Source of the DNA: Umezawaea sp049997955 | GTDB taxonomy: Bacteria > Actinomycetota > Actinomycetes > Mycobacteriales > Pseudonocardiaceae | Assembly (NCBI GenBank): GCA_049997955.1 | Contig: JAEBDY010000005.1 | Coordinates: forward strand, 186,001 to 250,000 | Direction: 5' to 3' | DNA: 64,000 nt | In this document: in pieces, positions 52,237 to 60,352 of the stretch | Layout: every line of letters begins with the position of its first letter | Position numbering within the stretch: position 1 is the first letter of the stretch | Made by a program: the position numbers and the translations under genes | The notes under the pieces: generated by a model | Database searches by the model: none | What the model was told of the DNA's origin: nothing | Seen by the model: the letters and a program-made list of their open reading frames with translations, nothing else

Positions 52237-52410
52237 GGGGTGCTCCTCCGGTCGCTGGTGGTGCTGCAACGGCAATGGTAGTTGCGCGTTCAATTTCTTG
52301 CCGAGCTGTCAGCCGTTGCGGAGCACGCACAGCGTTCCGTCACACGCAACAAAATGCGCTCGGTGGGCTCTCCTGTCAAGACGGCCAACCGGGTGCTCCA
52401 CCACAGCGAG

Positions 52411-52443
52411 AAGCCCCCGTTCCGCAAGGCGGAACGGGGGCTT
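52411..52443 (-). terminator. Strong terminator of the stress-protein operon
   Basis: A perfect 15-bp stem (52411-52425 with 52429-52443) and 3-nt loop sit 15 bp beyond the DUF4235 stop codon in the leftward direction. The leftward arm ends in CTT. Confidence 0.82.
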
Positions 52444-52457
52444 CGGGAGCATTCGCG

Positions 52458-52739
52458 CTAGTCGTCCATGTCGCGCTTGTCGCCGGGCCACTCACCGGTG
52501 AGCTTGTCGTACCCGGTGGCGCCACCGCGATCGATCGCGGCCTTCACCAGGCCGAAGATCGCGCCCTGCACGGTCGCGGCGAGCAGCACCTCGGTCCACG
52601 TCCGGTCCTGCTGGGTCGGGCTGGGTGCTTCCCTGTCGCCGGTGATGAGCTTCCACACCTGGCCGAACGCCTTTCCGGCGAGCACACCGCCGAGGACGCT
52701 CACCAGCATCCCGAGCGGTCGGTAGAAGACCTTGTTCAC
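52458..52739 (-). CDS. DUF4235 small membrane protein
   Basis: 93 residues. Starts VNKVFYRPLGMLVSVLGGVLAGKAFGQVWKLITG, with one membrane segment (about 7-24) and a second hydrophobic helix (LLAATVQGAIFGLVKAAID, about 52-70); this is the DUF4235 pattern. GTG 52739 overlaps the DUF3618 stop. DUF4235 and DUF3618 proteins are regularly side by side in actinomycetes and are linked to envelope stress. The molecular role is unknown. Confidence 0.86.
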   Translation of the reverse strand: MNKVFYRPLGMLVSVLGGVLAGKAFGQVWKLITGDREAPSPTQQDRTWTEVLLAATVQGAIFGLVKAAIDRGGATGYDKLTGEWPGDKRDMDD

Positions 52740-53311
52740 GACGCCCTCCCGCGGGTGAGCTTCCACAGCAGGAACAGCACGGCGGCGATGATGCCCGCCG
52801 TGGCCGCCGGGTGCCTGCGGGCCTGGTTCGCGACGGGCTCGGGCAGCGCGTCGACGGCCTGGTCGACCTTCGCCTTCACCTGCGGCGGGATCGCGTCGAC
52901 CACGTGCGCCGCGGCCTCGGACGCCTTCGTCCGCGCCTCGTCGGCCTTGACCCGCACCTGCGGCGGGATCGCGTCCACGGCCTGCGCGGTGACCGTCGCG
53001 GCCTTCGCCTTCACCTGCTGCGCGGTCTCCGCGGCCTTCTCGCCGACCTGCGCGGCGGTCTCGGAGGCCTTCGCCGTGGCCTCCTTGCCCTTGGTCTTCA
53101 CCTGCTGCGCGGTCTCCGCGGCTTTCTCACCCACCTGCGCGGCGGTTTCCGACGCCTTGGCCGTGGCCTCGCGGCCCTTGGCCTTCACCCGTGCGGGCAC
53201 GTCGGCCTTGTGCACCAGCGCTTCCACCGTGTCACCGAGTTCCCTGCGCGTCTTCTCGATGTCGGCGCGCAACTCCGCCGGGTCGGTGGGAACTTCCCTC
53301 TGGCCGCTCAT
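52736..53311 (-). CDS. DUF3618 helical protein with internal repeats and C-terminal anchor
   Basis: 191 residues. The N-terminal DUF3618 motif (DPAELRADIEKTRRELGDTVEALVHKADVPARVK) is followed by two 29-residue copies of an Ala/Thr/Lys helix (about 45-73 and 74-102) and two copies of VDAIPPQVKAK. One membrane segment (ATAGIIAAVLFLLWKL) lies at the C-terminus. The helix pattern resembles apolipoprotein/LEA-like amphipathic repeats, fitting membrane-surface protection. Both ends overlap neighbouring genes by 4 bp. Confidence 0.85.
   Translation of the reverse strand: MSGQREVPTDPAELRADIEKTRRELGDTVEALVHKADVPARVKAKGREATAKASETAAQVGEKAAETAQQVKTKGKEATAKASETAAQVGEKAAETAQQVKAKAATVTAQAVDAIPPQVRVKADEARTKASEAAAHVVDAIPPQVKAKVDQAVDALPEPVANQARRHPAATAGIIAAVLFLLWKLTRGRAS
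53006..53179 (-). repeat. Tandem 87-bp repeat inside the DUF3618 gene
   Basis: Codons 45-73 (53093-53179) and 74-102 (53006-53092) encode nearly identical 29-residue helices. The DNA copies differ at only a few third positions, so the duplication is recent or kept by conversion. Confidence 0.75.
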
Positions 53312-53706
53312 CGGTGTGCCCTTTCACTGACCGTGGCGATATCCTGCTTCACGCCCTGGATCGCCTGCTCCGGAACGGGCGGAGTGCCCTTGTCCAATTG
53401 CTTCTTGCCGATCAGCGCCACGACGCCGGCGATCACGAACACGCCCGCCGCGACGACGAAGGCGGCCAGCCAAGGTGCCATCACCGTCGCCAGGAGCAGC
53501 ACGAGCCCTGCGATGAGCGACATCACGCCGAACCACGCGAGCACGCCCGCGCCACCGAACAGGCCCGCGCCGATGCCGACCTTCTTGCCCTTGGTCTGCA
53601 CCTCGGCCACCGCGAGCTTGATCTCTTCCCTGGCGAGCCTGCTGACCTGTTCCGACAGTTGGCCCACCAGTTGCGCTGTCGACGCCTCACGCACTGTGCT
53701 GTCCAT
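53308..53706 (-). CDS. Phage-holin-family (DUF1469) membrane protein
   Basis: 132 residues. N-terminal amphipathic helix (TAQLVGQLSEQVSRLAREEIKLAVAEVQTKGKKVG) and two membrane segments (FGGAGVLAWFGVMSLIAGLVLLLATV and LAAFVVAAGVFVIAGVVALIG). This is the Phage_holin_3_6/YqjE type, a bacterial envelope protein despite the name. ATG 53706 has AGGAGG eight bases upstream. It is first in the leftward operon and lies about 20 bp after the predicted SigB-type promoter. Confidence 0.87.
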   Translation of the reverse strand: MDSTVREASTAQLVGQLSEQVSRLAREEIKLAVAEVQTKGKKVGIGAGLFGGAGVLAWFGVMSLIAGLVLLLATVMAPWLAAFVVAAGVFVIAGVVALIGKKQLDKGTPPVPEQAIQGVKQDIATVSERAHR

Positions 53707-53732
53707 GACCGCCTCCTCTCTCTGACGGACGG

Positions 53733-53757
53733 TTACCCCGTACCTGCCAATGTCAAC
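53733..53757 (-). promoter_or_regulatory. SigB-family stress promoter
   Basis: On the minus strand GTTG (53757-53754), 15-bp spacer, GGGTAA (53738-53733) fits the actinomycete SigB/SigF consensus GTTT-N15-GGGTAA with one mismatch. It points into the holin-DUF3618-DUF4235 operon, about 27 bp before the ATG. A second copy, GTCT-N15-GGGTAA, is at 53810-53786. Confidence 0.6.
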
Positions 53758-53799
53758 CACCCGGTGTGGTGAACCCGTCCGGTGGTTACCCCGTCGCGC

Positions 53800-54762
53800 A
53801 TGACCGAGACAGCGAGAGAGGCCGATCGGATGCCCGACGGCCCAACGGATCTGCCGAAGCGCTCGTGGTGGGCGGTGCTCAAGCGGACCGTCAAGGAGTT
53901 CAACCGGGACAACCTCACCGACTGGGCCGCCGCGCTCACCTACTACGGGGTGCTGTCGCTGTTCCCCGGCCTGCTGTTGCTCACCGCCGTGCTCGGTCTG
54001 CTCGGCCCGTCCTCGACCCAGTCCCTTGTGGACAGTGTGAACTCGCTCGCACCGGGGGAGGCGCGGACCATCATCGTCGGCGGCATCGAGGAGTTGCAGA
54101 AGACGAAGTCGTTCGCGGGCCCGCTGGCGATCATCGGTCTGCTGGGCGCGCTGTGGTCGGCCTCCGGCTACGTGGGCGCGTTCATGCGCGCGTCGAACTC
54201 GATCTACGACGTCGAGGAGGGACGCCCGTTCTGGAAGGTGATCCCGCTGCGCATCGGGCTGACGCTGGGCGTGGTGGCGCTGCTGGTGATCACCGCTGTG
54301 GGCATCGGCGTGAGCGGCGGTGTGGCGGAGGAGGTGGGGAACCTCATCGGCCTCGGGCCGACGGCGGTCACGGTCTGGGGCATCGCCAAGTGGCCGGTGC
54401 TCCTGCTGCTCGCGAGCCTCGCGATCGGCCTGCTGTTCTGGGCCTCGCCGAACGTGCGGCAGCCGAGCTTCCTGTGGGTCACGCCGGGCGGGGTGGTCAC
54501 CGTCGTGGTCTGGATCGTCGCGTCGCTGGGATTCGCCTTCTACGTGGCCAACTTCGGGTCGTACAGCAAGACCTACGGCGCGCTGGCGGGCGTGATCGTG
54601 TTCCTGGTGTGGCTGTGGATCTCGAACCTGGCCCTGCTGCTGGGCGCGGAACTCGACGCCGAACTGGAGAGGGGGCGTCGAATCGAGGCGGGACAATCAC
54701 CGGACCACGATCCGGTGGCCCCGCCCCGCGACACCAAGGCGATGGAGGGCGACCGGAACTAG
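53800..54762 (+). CDS. YihY/virulence factor BrkB-family membrane protein
   Basis: 320 residues with six hydrophobic segments. LTDWAAALTYYGVLSLFPGLLLL, LWSASGYVGAFMRASNSIYDVEEGRPFWK and YGALAGVIVFLVWLWISNLALLLGAELDAELER are family signatures. The start is uncertain: ATG 53800 gives the usual N-terminal extension but no ribosome site, while ATG 53830 has GAGAGAGG eight bases upstream. It is divergent from the SigB-type operon, whose second promoter copy overlaps its start region. Its cellular role is unclear in the family. Confidence 0.88.
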   Translation: MTETAREADRMPDGPTDLPKRSWWAVLKRTVKEFNRDNLTDWAAALTYYGVLSLFPGLLLLTAVLGLLGPSSTQSLVDSVNSLAPGEARTIIVGGIEELQKTKSFAGPLAIIGLLGALWSASGYVGAFMRASNSIYDVEEGRPFWKVIPLRIGLTLGVVALLVITAVGIGVSGGVAEEVGNLIGLGPTAVTVWGIAKWPVLLLLASLAIGLLFWASPNVRQPSFLWVTPGGVVTVVVWIVASLGFAFYVANFGSYSKTYGALAGVIVFLVWLWISNLALLLGAELDAELERGRRIEAGQSPDHDPVAPPRDTKAMEGDRN

Positions 54763-54783
54763 CCCGGTCGTCCCCCTGTTCGG

Positions 54784-55155
54784 CTATTCGGCCGAGGACT
54801 GCTGCGCTTCGGCTTCCTTGCGCACCTCATCCATGTCGACCTTGCGGGCCTGGTCGATCAGGTCCTCCAGCGCGGCCTCGGGCAGGGCGCCCGGCTGCGC
54901 GTAGAGCACGACCCCGTCGCGGACGATCATCAACGTCGGGATGGACCGGACCTGGAACGTCGCGGCCAGTTCCTGCTGGGCCTCCGTGTCGACCTTGCCG
55001 AAGACGATGTCCCCGTGCTTCTCGGACGACTTGTCGTAGACCGGCGCGAACTGGCGGCACGGACCGCACCACGAGGCCCAGAAGTCGACCAGGACCATGT
55101 CCGAACCACCGACGACCTCGTCGAAGTTCTTCGTGGTCAGCTCCACCGTGGCCAT
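54784..55155 (-). CDS. trxA: Thioredoxin
   Basis: 123 residues. Active-site WCGPC (Cys30, Cys33), cis-Pro segment RSIPTLMIVRDG and VLVDFWASW core strand are intact. The last 20 residues are a charged tail (VRKEAEAQQSSAE). Start ATG 55155, with AGGAGGACGC upstream. A cytoplasmic disulfide reductant. It is convergent with YihY and divergent from the amino acid transporter. Confidence 0.93.
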   Translation of the reverse strand: MATVELTTKNFDEVVGGSDMVLVDFWASWCGPCRQFAPVYDKSSEKHGDIVFGKVDTEAQQELAATFQVRSIPTLMIVRDGVVLYAQPGALPEAALEDLIDQARKVDMDEVRKEAEAQQSSAE

Positions 55156-55241
55156 GCGTCCTCCTAGCTCGACTGCAGTCCTTCCGCCTCGTTCAACGAA
55201 CGAGCGCGCACCATGATTCCCCGGCTGGTTTCAACTGGGTG

Positions 55242-55270
55242 TGGACATCTTCAACAAGGAGTTGTAGCTT
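55242..55270 (+). promoter_or_regulatory. Putative promoter of the amino acid transporter operon
   Basis: TGGACA (55242-55247), 17-bp spacer, TAGCTT (55265-55270), 25 bp before the GTG start and with a TGGAGG ribosome site in between. Confidence 0.45.
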
Positions 55271-55294
55271 TTCGCCACCACACCTGGAGGCGCC

Positions 55295-56215
55295 GTGCTG
55301 ATCCGAAGGCTTGCCGTGACCGCTCTCGTGCTGTCCACCCTGGTGGCCTGCGGAAACGACGACGGGGCCGCACCCGCCGCGTCCGGAGGCCCGCAGCCGT
55401 CCACCGAATCGATCGTCTCGTCCGTGAAGAAGGACGACGCGCTCGCCGCGGGCCTGCCGTCCGCGATCGCGTCCGCGGGCGTCGTGAAGATCGGTTCCAA
55501 CATCCAGAACCCGCCGAACAACTTCTACGCGGAGGACGGCAAGACGGCGAAGGGCTCCGAGGTCGACCTCGCCAACGCCATCGCCGCCAAGCTCGGGCTG
55601 AAGGTCGAGTACAGCGACATGGCGTTCAGCTCGCTGATCACCAGCCTCCAGTCGGGTCGGATCGACCTGACGATGGCCGCGATGAACGACACCGCCGAGC
55701 GCCAGCAGACGATCGACTTCGTCGACTACTTCACCTCCGGCATCACGATCATGGTCCAGAAGGGCAACCCCAGCTCGGTCAAGGGGCCGGACGACCTGTG
55801 CGGCAAGGGCGTCGCGGTCAACCTCGGCACCAGCCAGGAGGCCTACGCCAAGGAGCAGAGCACCAGGTGCGTCGCCGCGGGCAAGGGCGAGGTGACCGTG
55901 ACGTCGACCGACAGCGACACGCAGAACCAGAACCAGCTGCGCACCGGCCGCGTCGCCGCGATCCTCAACGACCTGCCGACCGCGGTCTACGTCGCGCAGA
56001 CCGCGGGCAAGGGCGAGTACTTCGAGGTCGTCAAGGCCGACCCGATCAACGGCGGCCCGTACGGCATCGGTGTGAACAAGGCGAACCCGGAGCTGACCAA
56101 GTCGGTCCAGGCCGCGTTGCAGGCGCTGGTGGACGACGGCACGTACGGCAAGATCCTGGAGGAGTGGGACGTCGCCCAGGGCGCGATCACGAAGGTGACG
56201 GTCAATGGCAAGTGA
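55295..56215 (+). CDS. Glutamate/polar-amino-acid ABC solute-binding lipoprotein
   Basis: 306 residues. Signal with lipobox VLSTLVAC gives a lipid-anchored protein. The SBP_bac_3 domain has VKIGSNIQNPPNNFYAEDGKTAKGSEVDLANAIAAKLGLKVEY and YFTSGITIMVQKGN, with a Cys pair (DDLCGKG, STRCVA). GTG 55295 has TGGAGG. The stop overlaps the permease gene by 11 bp. First gene of a four-gene unit ending in the aminotransferase-regulator fusion, so the ligand may be the substrate of that enzyme. Confidence 0.9.
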   Translation: MLIRRLAVTALVLSTLVACGNDDGAAPAASGGPQPSTESIVSSVKKDDALAAGLPSAIASAGVVKIGSNIQNPPNNFYAEDGKTAKGSEVDLANAIAAKLGLKVEYSDMAFSSLITSLQSGRIDLTMAAMNDTAERQQTIDFVDYFTSGITIMVQKGNPSSVKGPDDLCGKGVAVNLGTSQEAYAKEQSTRCVAAGKGEVTVTSTDSDTQNQNQLRTGRVAAILNDLPTAVYVAQTAGKGEYFEVVKADPINGGPYGIGVNKANPELTKSVQAALQALVDDGTYGKILEEWDVAQGAITKVTVNGK

Positions 56216-57035
56216 GGACCTCCAGGTAGTCCCGATCCGGCACTGGGGCCGCTGGGTCGTCGGGGCGGTGATCCTGGCCCTGCTCGGGGCGCTCGGGTTC
56301 GCCCTGGCCGACGCGCAGATCCTCTACGAGGACGTGCCGGGCTTCTTCACCCACGAGATCATGATCAGCGGGCTGGTCAACACCGTGGTCCTCGCGGTGT
56401 GCGCCCAGGTCGGGGCGATCGTGCTCGGCGTGGTCCTGGCCCTGCTGAGGCGGTCGCCCAACCCCGTGGCCCGGTGGTTCGCGTGGGGCTACATCTGGCT
56501 GTTCCGCGGTCTGCCGGTGCTGCTCCAGATCCTGCTGTGGTTCAACCTCGCGCTGGTGTTCAAGTTCATCTCGATCCCGGTGCCGTTCACCGACGCGTTC
56601 CTGCTGCACGAGCCGACGAACGTGCTGATCACGGCCTTCGTCGCGGCGCTGCTGGGGTTGGGGCTCAACGAGAGCGCGTACATGGCGGAGATCGTCCGGG
56701 CGGGGCTGAACAGCGTCGACCCCGGTCAGATCGAGGCCGCCAAGGCCATCGGCATGACGCCGGGCAAGACGTTCCGCCGGGTCGTGCTGCCGCAGGCCAT
56801 GCGGGTGATCATCCCGCCCACCGGGAACAACTTCATCAACATGCTCAAGGGCACGTCGATGGCCTCGGTGATCGGCTTCCTGGAGCTGATCCACGCCGCC
56901 AACCGGATCTCGTCGGGCAACCTGGAGATCATGGAGACGCTCATCGCGGCGGCCCTGTGGTACCTGATCGTGGTCAGCGTGGCGAACGTCGGGCAGTACT
57001 ACCTGGAACGCGCTTACGGGAAGGGGGTCCGATGA
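56205..57035 (+). CDS. Amino acid ABC transporter permease
   Basis: 276 residues. His/Glu/Gln-type permease with five or so membrane segments. The EAA loop is EAAKAIGMTPGKTFRRVVLPQAMRVIIPPTGNNF, and the domain start FTHEIMISGLVNTVVLAVCAQVG is typical. Residues 1-45 add an N-terminal membrane segment (VVGAVILALLGALGFALA). ATG 56205 overlaps the upstream gene; the stop overlaps the ATPase ATG (57032-57035). Because only one permease is present, it should act as a homodimer. Confidence 0.92.
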   Translation: MASEDLQVVPIRHWGRWVVGAVILALLGALGFALADAQILYEDVPGFFTHEIMISGLVNTVVLAVCAQVGAIVLGVVLALLRRSPNPVARWFAWGYIWLFRGLPVLLQILLWFNLALVFKFISIPVPFTDAFLLHEPTNVLITAFVAALLGLGLNESAYMAEIVRAGLNSVDPGQIEAAKAIGMTPGKTFRRVVLPQAMRVIIPPTGNNFINMLKGTSMASVIGFLELIHAANRISSGNLEIMETLIAAALWYLIVVSVANVGQYYLERAYGKGVR

Positions 57036-57796
57036 CCGAGCCGCTGGTCCGCGCCCACGGGGTGCGCAAGTCGTACGGGTCGACCGAGGTGCTGCGCGGG
57101 GTCGACCTGACGGTCGACGAGGGGCAGGTCGTGTGCCTGCTCGGCCCGTCCGGCGCCGGGAAGAGCACGTTCCTGCGGTGCGTGAACCACCTGGAGACGA
57201 TCGACGCGGGTCGGATCTGGGTCGCCGGTCATCCCGTGGGGTTCGTGCTCAAGGCCGGGAAGCTGCACGAGCTGCCCGAGCGGATGGTCGCCACGCAGCG
57301 GCGGGACATCGGGATGGTGTTCCAGCGGTTCAACCTGTTCCCGCACCGGACCGCGCTGGAGAACGTCACCGAGGGGCCGATCCAGGTGCTCGGCCGCGCT
57401 CGGAAGGACGCCGAGCGCGAGGCACTGGAGCTGTTGACGCGGGTCGGGCTCGGGGACCGCGGCGGCGCCTACCCGCGCGAGCTGTCCGGTGGGCAGCAGC
57501 AGCGGGTCGCCATCGCCCGTGCGCTGGCGATGAAGCCCAAGGTGATGCTGTTCGACGAGCCGACGTCGGCGTTGGACCCGGAACTGGTCGGGGAGGTGCT
57601 GGACGTCATGGTGTCCCTGGCCCGCGACGGGATGACGATGATCGTCGTGACGCACGAGGTGGGCTTCGCCCGCGAGGTGGCCGACCACGTGGCGTTCATG
57701 GTCGACGGCGCGATCGTCGAGTCCGGCACCGCTGACCAGGTGCTGGACGACCCGCAGCACCAGCGGACCCGGCAGTTCCTCGCGAAGGTGCTCTAG
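57032..57796 (+). CDS. Amino acid ABC transporter ATP-binding protein
   Basis: 254 residues. Walker A GPSGAGKST, Q-loop MVFQRFNLFPH, signature LSGGQQQRVAIARAL, Walker B VMLFDEPTSALDPE, H-loop VTHEV: all intact. An insertion of about 20 residues (FVLKAGKLHELPERMVATQ) lies before the Q-loop. It begins at ATG 57032, overlapping the permease stop. The next gene's GTG follows the stop directly, with no gap. Confidence 0.93.
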   Translation: MTEPLVRAHGVRKSYGSTEVLRGVDLTVDEGQVVCLLGPSGAGKSTFLRCVNHLETIDAGRIWVAGHPVGFVLKAGKLHELPERMVATQRRDIGMVFQRFNLFPHRTALENVTEGPIQVLGRARKDAEREALELLTRVGLGDRGGAYPRELSGGQQQRVAIARALAMKPKVMLFDEPTSALDPELVGEVLDVMVSLARDGMTMIVVTHEVGFAREVADHVAFMVDGAIVESGTADQVLDDPQHQRTRQFLAKVL

Positions 57797-59533
57797 GTGA
57801 CGACCCGGCTCCCCGCCTCCTACCTGGTCCAGTTCCACGAACCCGAGGGGTACCTGGACTTCGGCCGGTTCGGACCTCCCTCGCACGCCGTGGTCGACAC
57901 GTCGACGCGGTTGCTGGAGGCCTCCGCGTCGGCCGGGCCGTCCACCGTGGACGACCTGATGCGGCAGGAGCTGCGGGCCAAGGCCGCCGCCGCTCGGCTG
58001 TGCCGGAGCGACACCGACCACGTGACGCTGCTGCCCAACACCAGCACCGGGTTGTTCCAGGTCGCACTCGGGGTGACCGGCCAGGTCGCGGTGTCGGCGG
58101 CGGAGTTCCCCTCCAACACCTACCCGTGGCAGCGGGCCGGTCGCGCCGAGGTGCGGTGGATGCGGCCTCCGAACGGCTGGGTGACGCCCTCGGTCGTGCG
58201 GGAGGCGCTGACCCCGGACACCACCGCAGTGTCGGTGAGCGCGGTCGACTTCCGCACCGGGTACCGCGCCGACCTGGCCGCGCTGCGCGAGGTCGTCGGC
58301 GACCGGCTGCTCGTCGTGGACGGCATCCAGGGCTTCGGCGTCGTGGACGAGCCGTGGGAGGTCGCGGACGTGCTGGTGGTCGGCGGCCAGAAGTGGCTGC
58401 GCGCCGGGTGGTCGACCGGGTTCATGGTGCTGTCGGACCGGGCGCTGGAACGGCTGGACCCGATGATGTCCGGGTGGACCGGGGCGCTGGACGCGGGGCT
58501 GTTCGACGACGACGTGCACCCGGTGGCCGAAGGGGCGGCCGGGTGGTCGATCACGAACCTCAGCCCGATCGCCGCCGGTGCGCTGGGGCACGCGCTGGAG
58601 CTGGTGGAACTCGGCGGTGTGCCCGCGATCGGCGACCGGATCGGGGAGCGGCTGGACTCGCTCGGCGAGGCCGTCCGCGAGGTCGGGGGCGAGGTCGTGT
58701 CCGCGCTGGAGCGGCGGGCGGGCATCCTGGCGTTCACGGTGCCCGACCACCCCGCGTCCGTCGTCGGCGCGGCGCTGGTCGACGCCGGGATCACCGCGAC
58801 CGTGCGGCCCGAGCACGTCCGGATCACCCCGCACGCGTCCACCACGCCGGAGACCGTGGCCCGGTTCGCGGCCGCGTTGAGGGGCGTGCGGCGGCCCGTG
58901 GCGCCGGTTCCGCGGGCCGTCGAGCAGGTGTCCGGCGGGTCGGACGTGCTGGCGGCGCTGGTGCCGACGGTGAACAGCCTCGCCGCCGCGCTGGGGGCCG
59001 GGACGGAGGTCGTGCTGCACGACCTCGGATCGCTGCCCAACTCGATCGTCGCCATCGCCGGGGACCTGACCGGGCGGGAGGTCGGTGGGCCGATGACGGA
59101 CCTGCTGCTGGGGCTCGTCCGCCGTGGGACCACGCAGGACCTGACCAACTACGAGACCTACGCGCCCGACGGGCGGGTGATCCGGTCGTCAACTGTGTTC
59201 CTGAGGGATTCCGACGGGGTGGCCGTCGGGTGCCTGTGCGTGAACAGCGACCAGGCCGTCGCCGGTCGGGTGGAGCGGGTGGTCGAGGCGTTCCCCGTGG
59301 ACGTGGACACGTTGCAGCGGTTGCTGGTGGAGCGGGCCGTCGCCGATGTGGACGTGCCGGTGGCGTTGATGAAGAAGGTGCACAAGTCGACGGTCGTGCG
59401 GGTGCTGGACGACGCCGGGTACTTCTTGATCAAGGATTCCGTTGATCACCTGGCTGGGGCTTTGGACGTCACGCGGTACACGATCTACAACTACCTGAAC
59501 GAGATTCGGGGGACGGCGAAGGCTGGGGGGTGA
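57797..59533 (+). CDS. Class V aminotransferase fused to YheO/DauR-like PAS-HTH regulator
   Basis: 578 residues. Residues about 1-365 are a class V PLP enzyme: NTSTGLFQVAL cofactor loop, Asp175 in VVDGIQGFG, PLP lysine Lys199 in VVGGQKWLRAGWSTGF. Residues about 375-485 match a YheO-like PAS domain (GTEVVLHDLGSLPNSIVAIAG...GVAVGCLCVNSD). Residues about 505-572 match the DauR-type HTH (DDAGYFLIKDSVDHLAGALDVTRYTIYNYLNEI). The frame is continuous with no stop or frameshift between parts. GTG 57797 immediately follows the ATPase stop. Inferred: an enzyme that also controls its own transporter operon, or a PLP-domain sensor, as in MocR regulators but of different families. Confidence 0.85.
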   Translation: MTTRLPASYLVQFHEPEGYLDFGRFGPPSHAVVDTSTRLLEASASAGPSTVDDLMRQELRAKAAAARLCRSDTDHVTLLPNTSTGLFQVALGVTGQVAVSAAEFPSNTYPWQRAGRAEVRWMRPPNGWVTPSVVREALTPDTTAVSVSAVDFRTGYRADLAALREVVGDRLLVVDGIQGFGVVDEPWEVADVLVVGGQKWLRAGWSTGFMVLSDRALERLDPMMSGWTGALDAGLFDDDVHPVAEGAAGWSITNLSPIAAGALGHALELVELGGVPAIGDRIGERLDSLGEAVREVGGEVVSALERRAGILAFTVPDHPASVVGAALVDAGITATVRPEHVRITPHASTTPETVARFAAALRGVRRPVAPVPRAVEQVSGGSDVLAALVPTVNSLAAALGAGTEVVLHDLGSLPNSIVAIAGDLTGREVGGPMTDLLLGLVRRGTTQDLTNYETYAPDGRVIRSSTVFLRDSDGVAVGCLCVNSDQAVAGRVERVVEAFPVDVDTLQRLLVERAVADVDVPVALMKKVHKSTVVRVLDDAGYFLIKDSVDHLAGALDVTRYTIYNYLNEIRGTAKAGG

Positions 59534-59959
59534 GGGTGGGGTGCCTTGGTTGGGCGCCTTGGTGGGTGGTCGGGTGGTGTTCGGGTGGTCTTTCTTGGCC
59601 GCCTTTGTTCCTCGGCTGTTTCCTGACGCTGTCCGCTGTCCCGTTGTCCTCCGGCACCTCGTGGGCACTCACCTCGCTCGCCCTCATTCCGACCCCTTTC
59701 ACCTCCGCCGTCCCGTTCGTATCGTGTCGAACTCGTCACCCCGCTCGCTTGATTGTCTCGATCTTTGAGCTTGATTTGTCAAGGCGGGAAAGATGCCTTG
59801 ACAAACGAATCTCAAAGACGAGGGCGCTTCGGATCGGGGGGCCGGGGGAAGTGCGGGTGTCTTTCTGTTGCGTGTGAGCCCCCTCGGCTTGGGGATTGAT
59901 CGGTGTTCTTCGCGTGCGTGCCGACCTTGGTGTCGTGTGGGATCTAGCATGATGTGCGC
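59534..59959. other. Noncoding region with strand-asymmetric composition
   Basis: 426 bp. The first 70 bases are G-rich and the next 170 are pyrimidine-rich, which gives open frames of poor codon usage; none has a ribosome site or recognisable product. A two-part inverted repeat (59762-59818) follows. A weak TAGCAT at 59945-59950 may be the -10 of the cobalamin operon with a nearly leaderless start. Confidence 0.5.
59762..59818. repeat. Two-part long inverted repeat (8 bp + 11 bp arms)
   Basis: TTTGTCAAGGC (59775-59785) pairs with GCCTTGACAAA (59795-59805), 9-nt loop. Five unpaired bases outward on each side, TCTTTGAG (59762-59769) pairs with CTCAAAGA (59811-59818). The result is a symmetric hairpin of 19 bp in AT-richer DNA, 229 bp after the fusion gene. 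Confidence 0.72.
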
Positions 59960-60352
59960 ATGCTGACGAACAAGGGTGTCGACTTCGGGGATTTCTGGGC
60001 CGAGCGCCACCTGTGCACGTTGACCACCGTGCGTGCTGACGGCACGCCGCACGTCGTGCCCGTCGGGGTCACGGTGGATGTGGAAGCCGGTGTGGCGCGG
60101 GTCATCACTTCCGGTTCCTCGCACAAGGTGCGGCACGTCCTCGCCCACGGCGAGGAAGGTGCGCCCGCTGCCGTGTGCCAGGTGGACGGTCGTCGGTGGT
60201 CGACCCTGGAGGGGCGTGCCGTGGTGCGGCGCGAGCCCGAGGTCGTGGCGGACGCCGAACGCCGCTACGCGGCCCGCTACCGGACGCCTCGGGTCAACCC
60301 GCAGCGCGTGGTGATCGAGATCAAGGTCACCCGAGCGCTGGGGACCGTGTGA
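59960..60352 (+). CDS. PPOX-class F420-dependent oxidoreductase family protein
   Basis: 130 residues, split beta-barrel flavin/deazaflavin fold. HLCTLTTVRADGTPHVVPVGVTVD, ITSGSSHKVRHVLAHG and VCQVDGRRWSTLEGRAVVRREPE are typical of TIGR03618-like proteins. ATG 59960 or GTG 59954 may be used; no ribosome site is seen, consistent with leaderless translation. The stop overlaps the GTG of cobL by 4 bp, so it is coupled to cobalamin synthesis. Confidence 0.87.
   Translation: MLTNKGVDFGDFWAERHLCTLTTVRADGTPHVVPVGVTVDVEAGVARVITSGSSHKVRHVLAHGEEGAPAAVCQVDGRRWSTLEGRAVVRREPEVVADAERRYAARYRTPRVNPQRVVIEIKVTRALGTV

Noticed and set aside
59530..59877. A 115-codon plus-strand frame with Trp/Gly/Ser-rich product
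   Set aside because: Starts inside the end of the fusion gene, has poor codon bias and runs through the inverted repeat; probably chance in skewed DNA.
59534..60348. Cobalamin riboswitch before the cob genes
   Set aside because: No B12-box-like sequence was recognised, and the hairpin at 59762-59818 does not resemble the multi-stem riboswitch.
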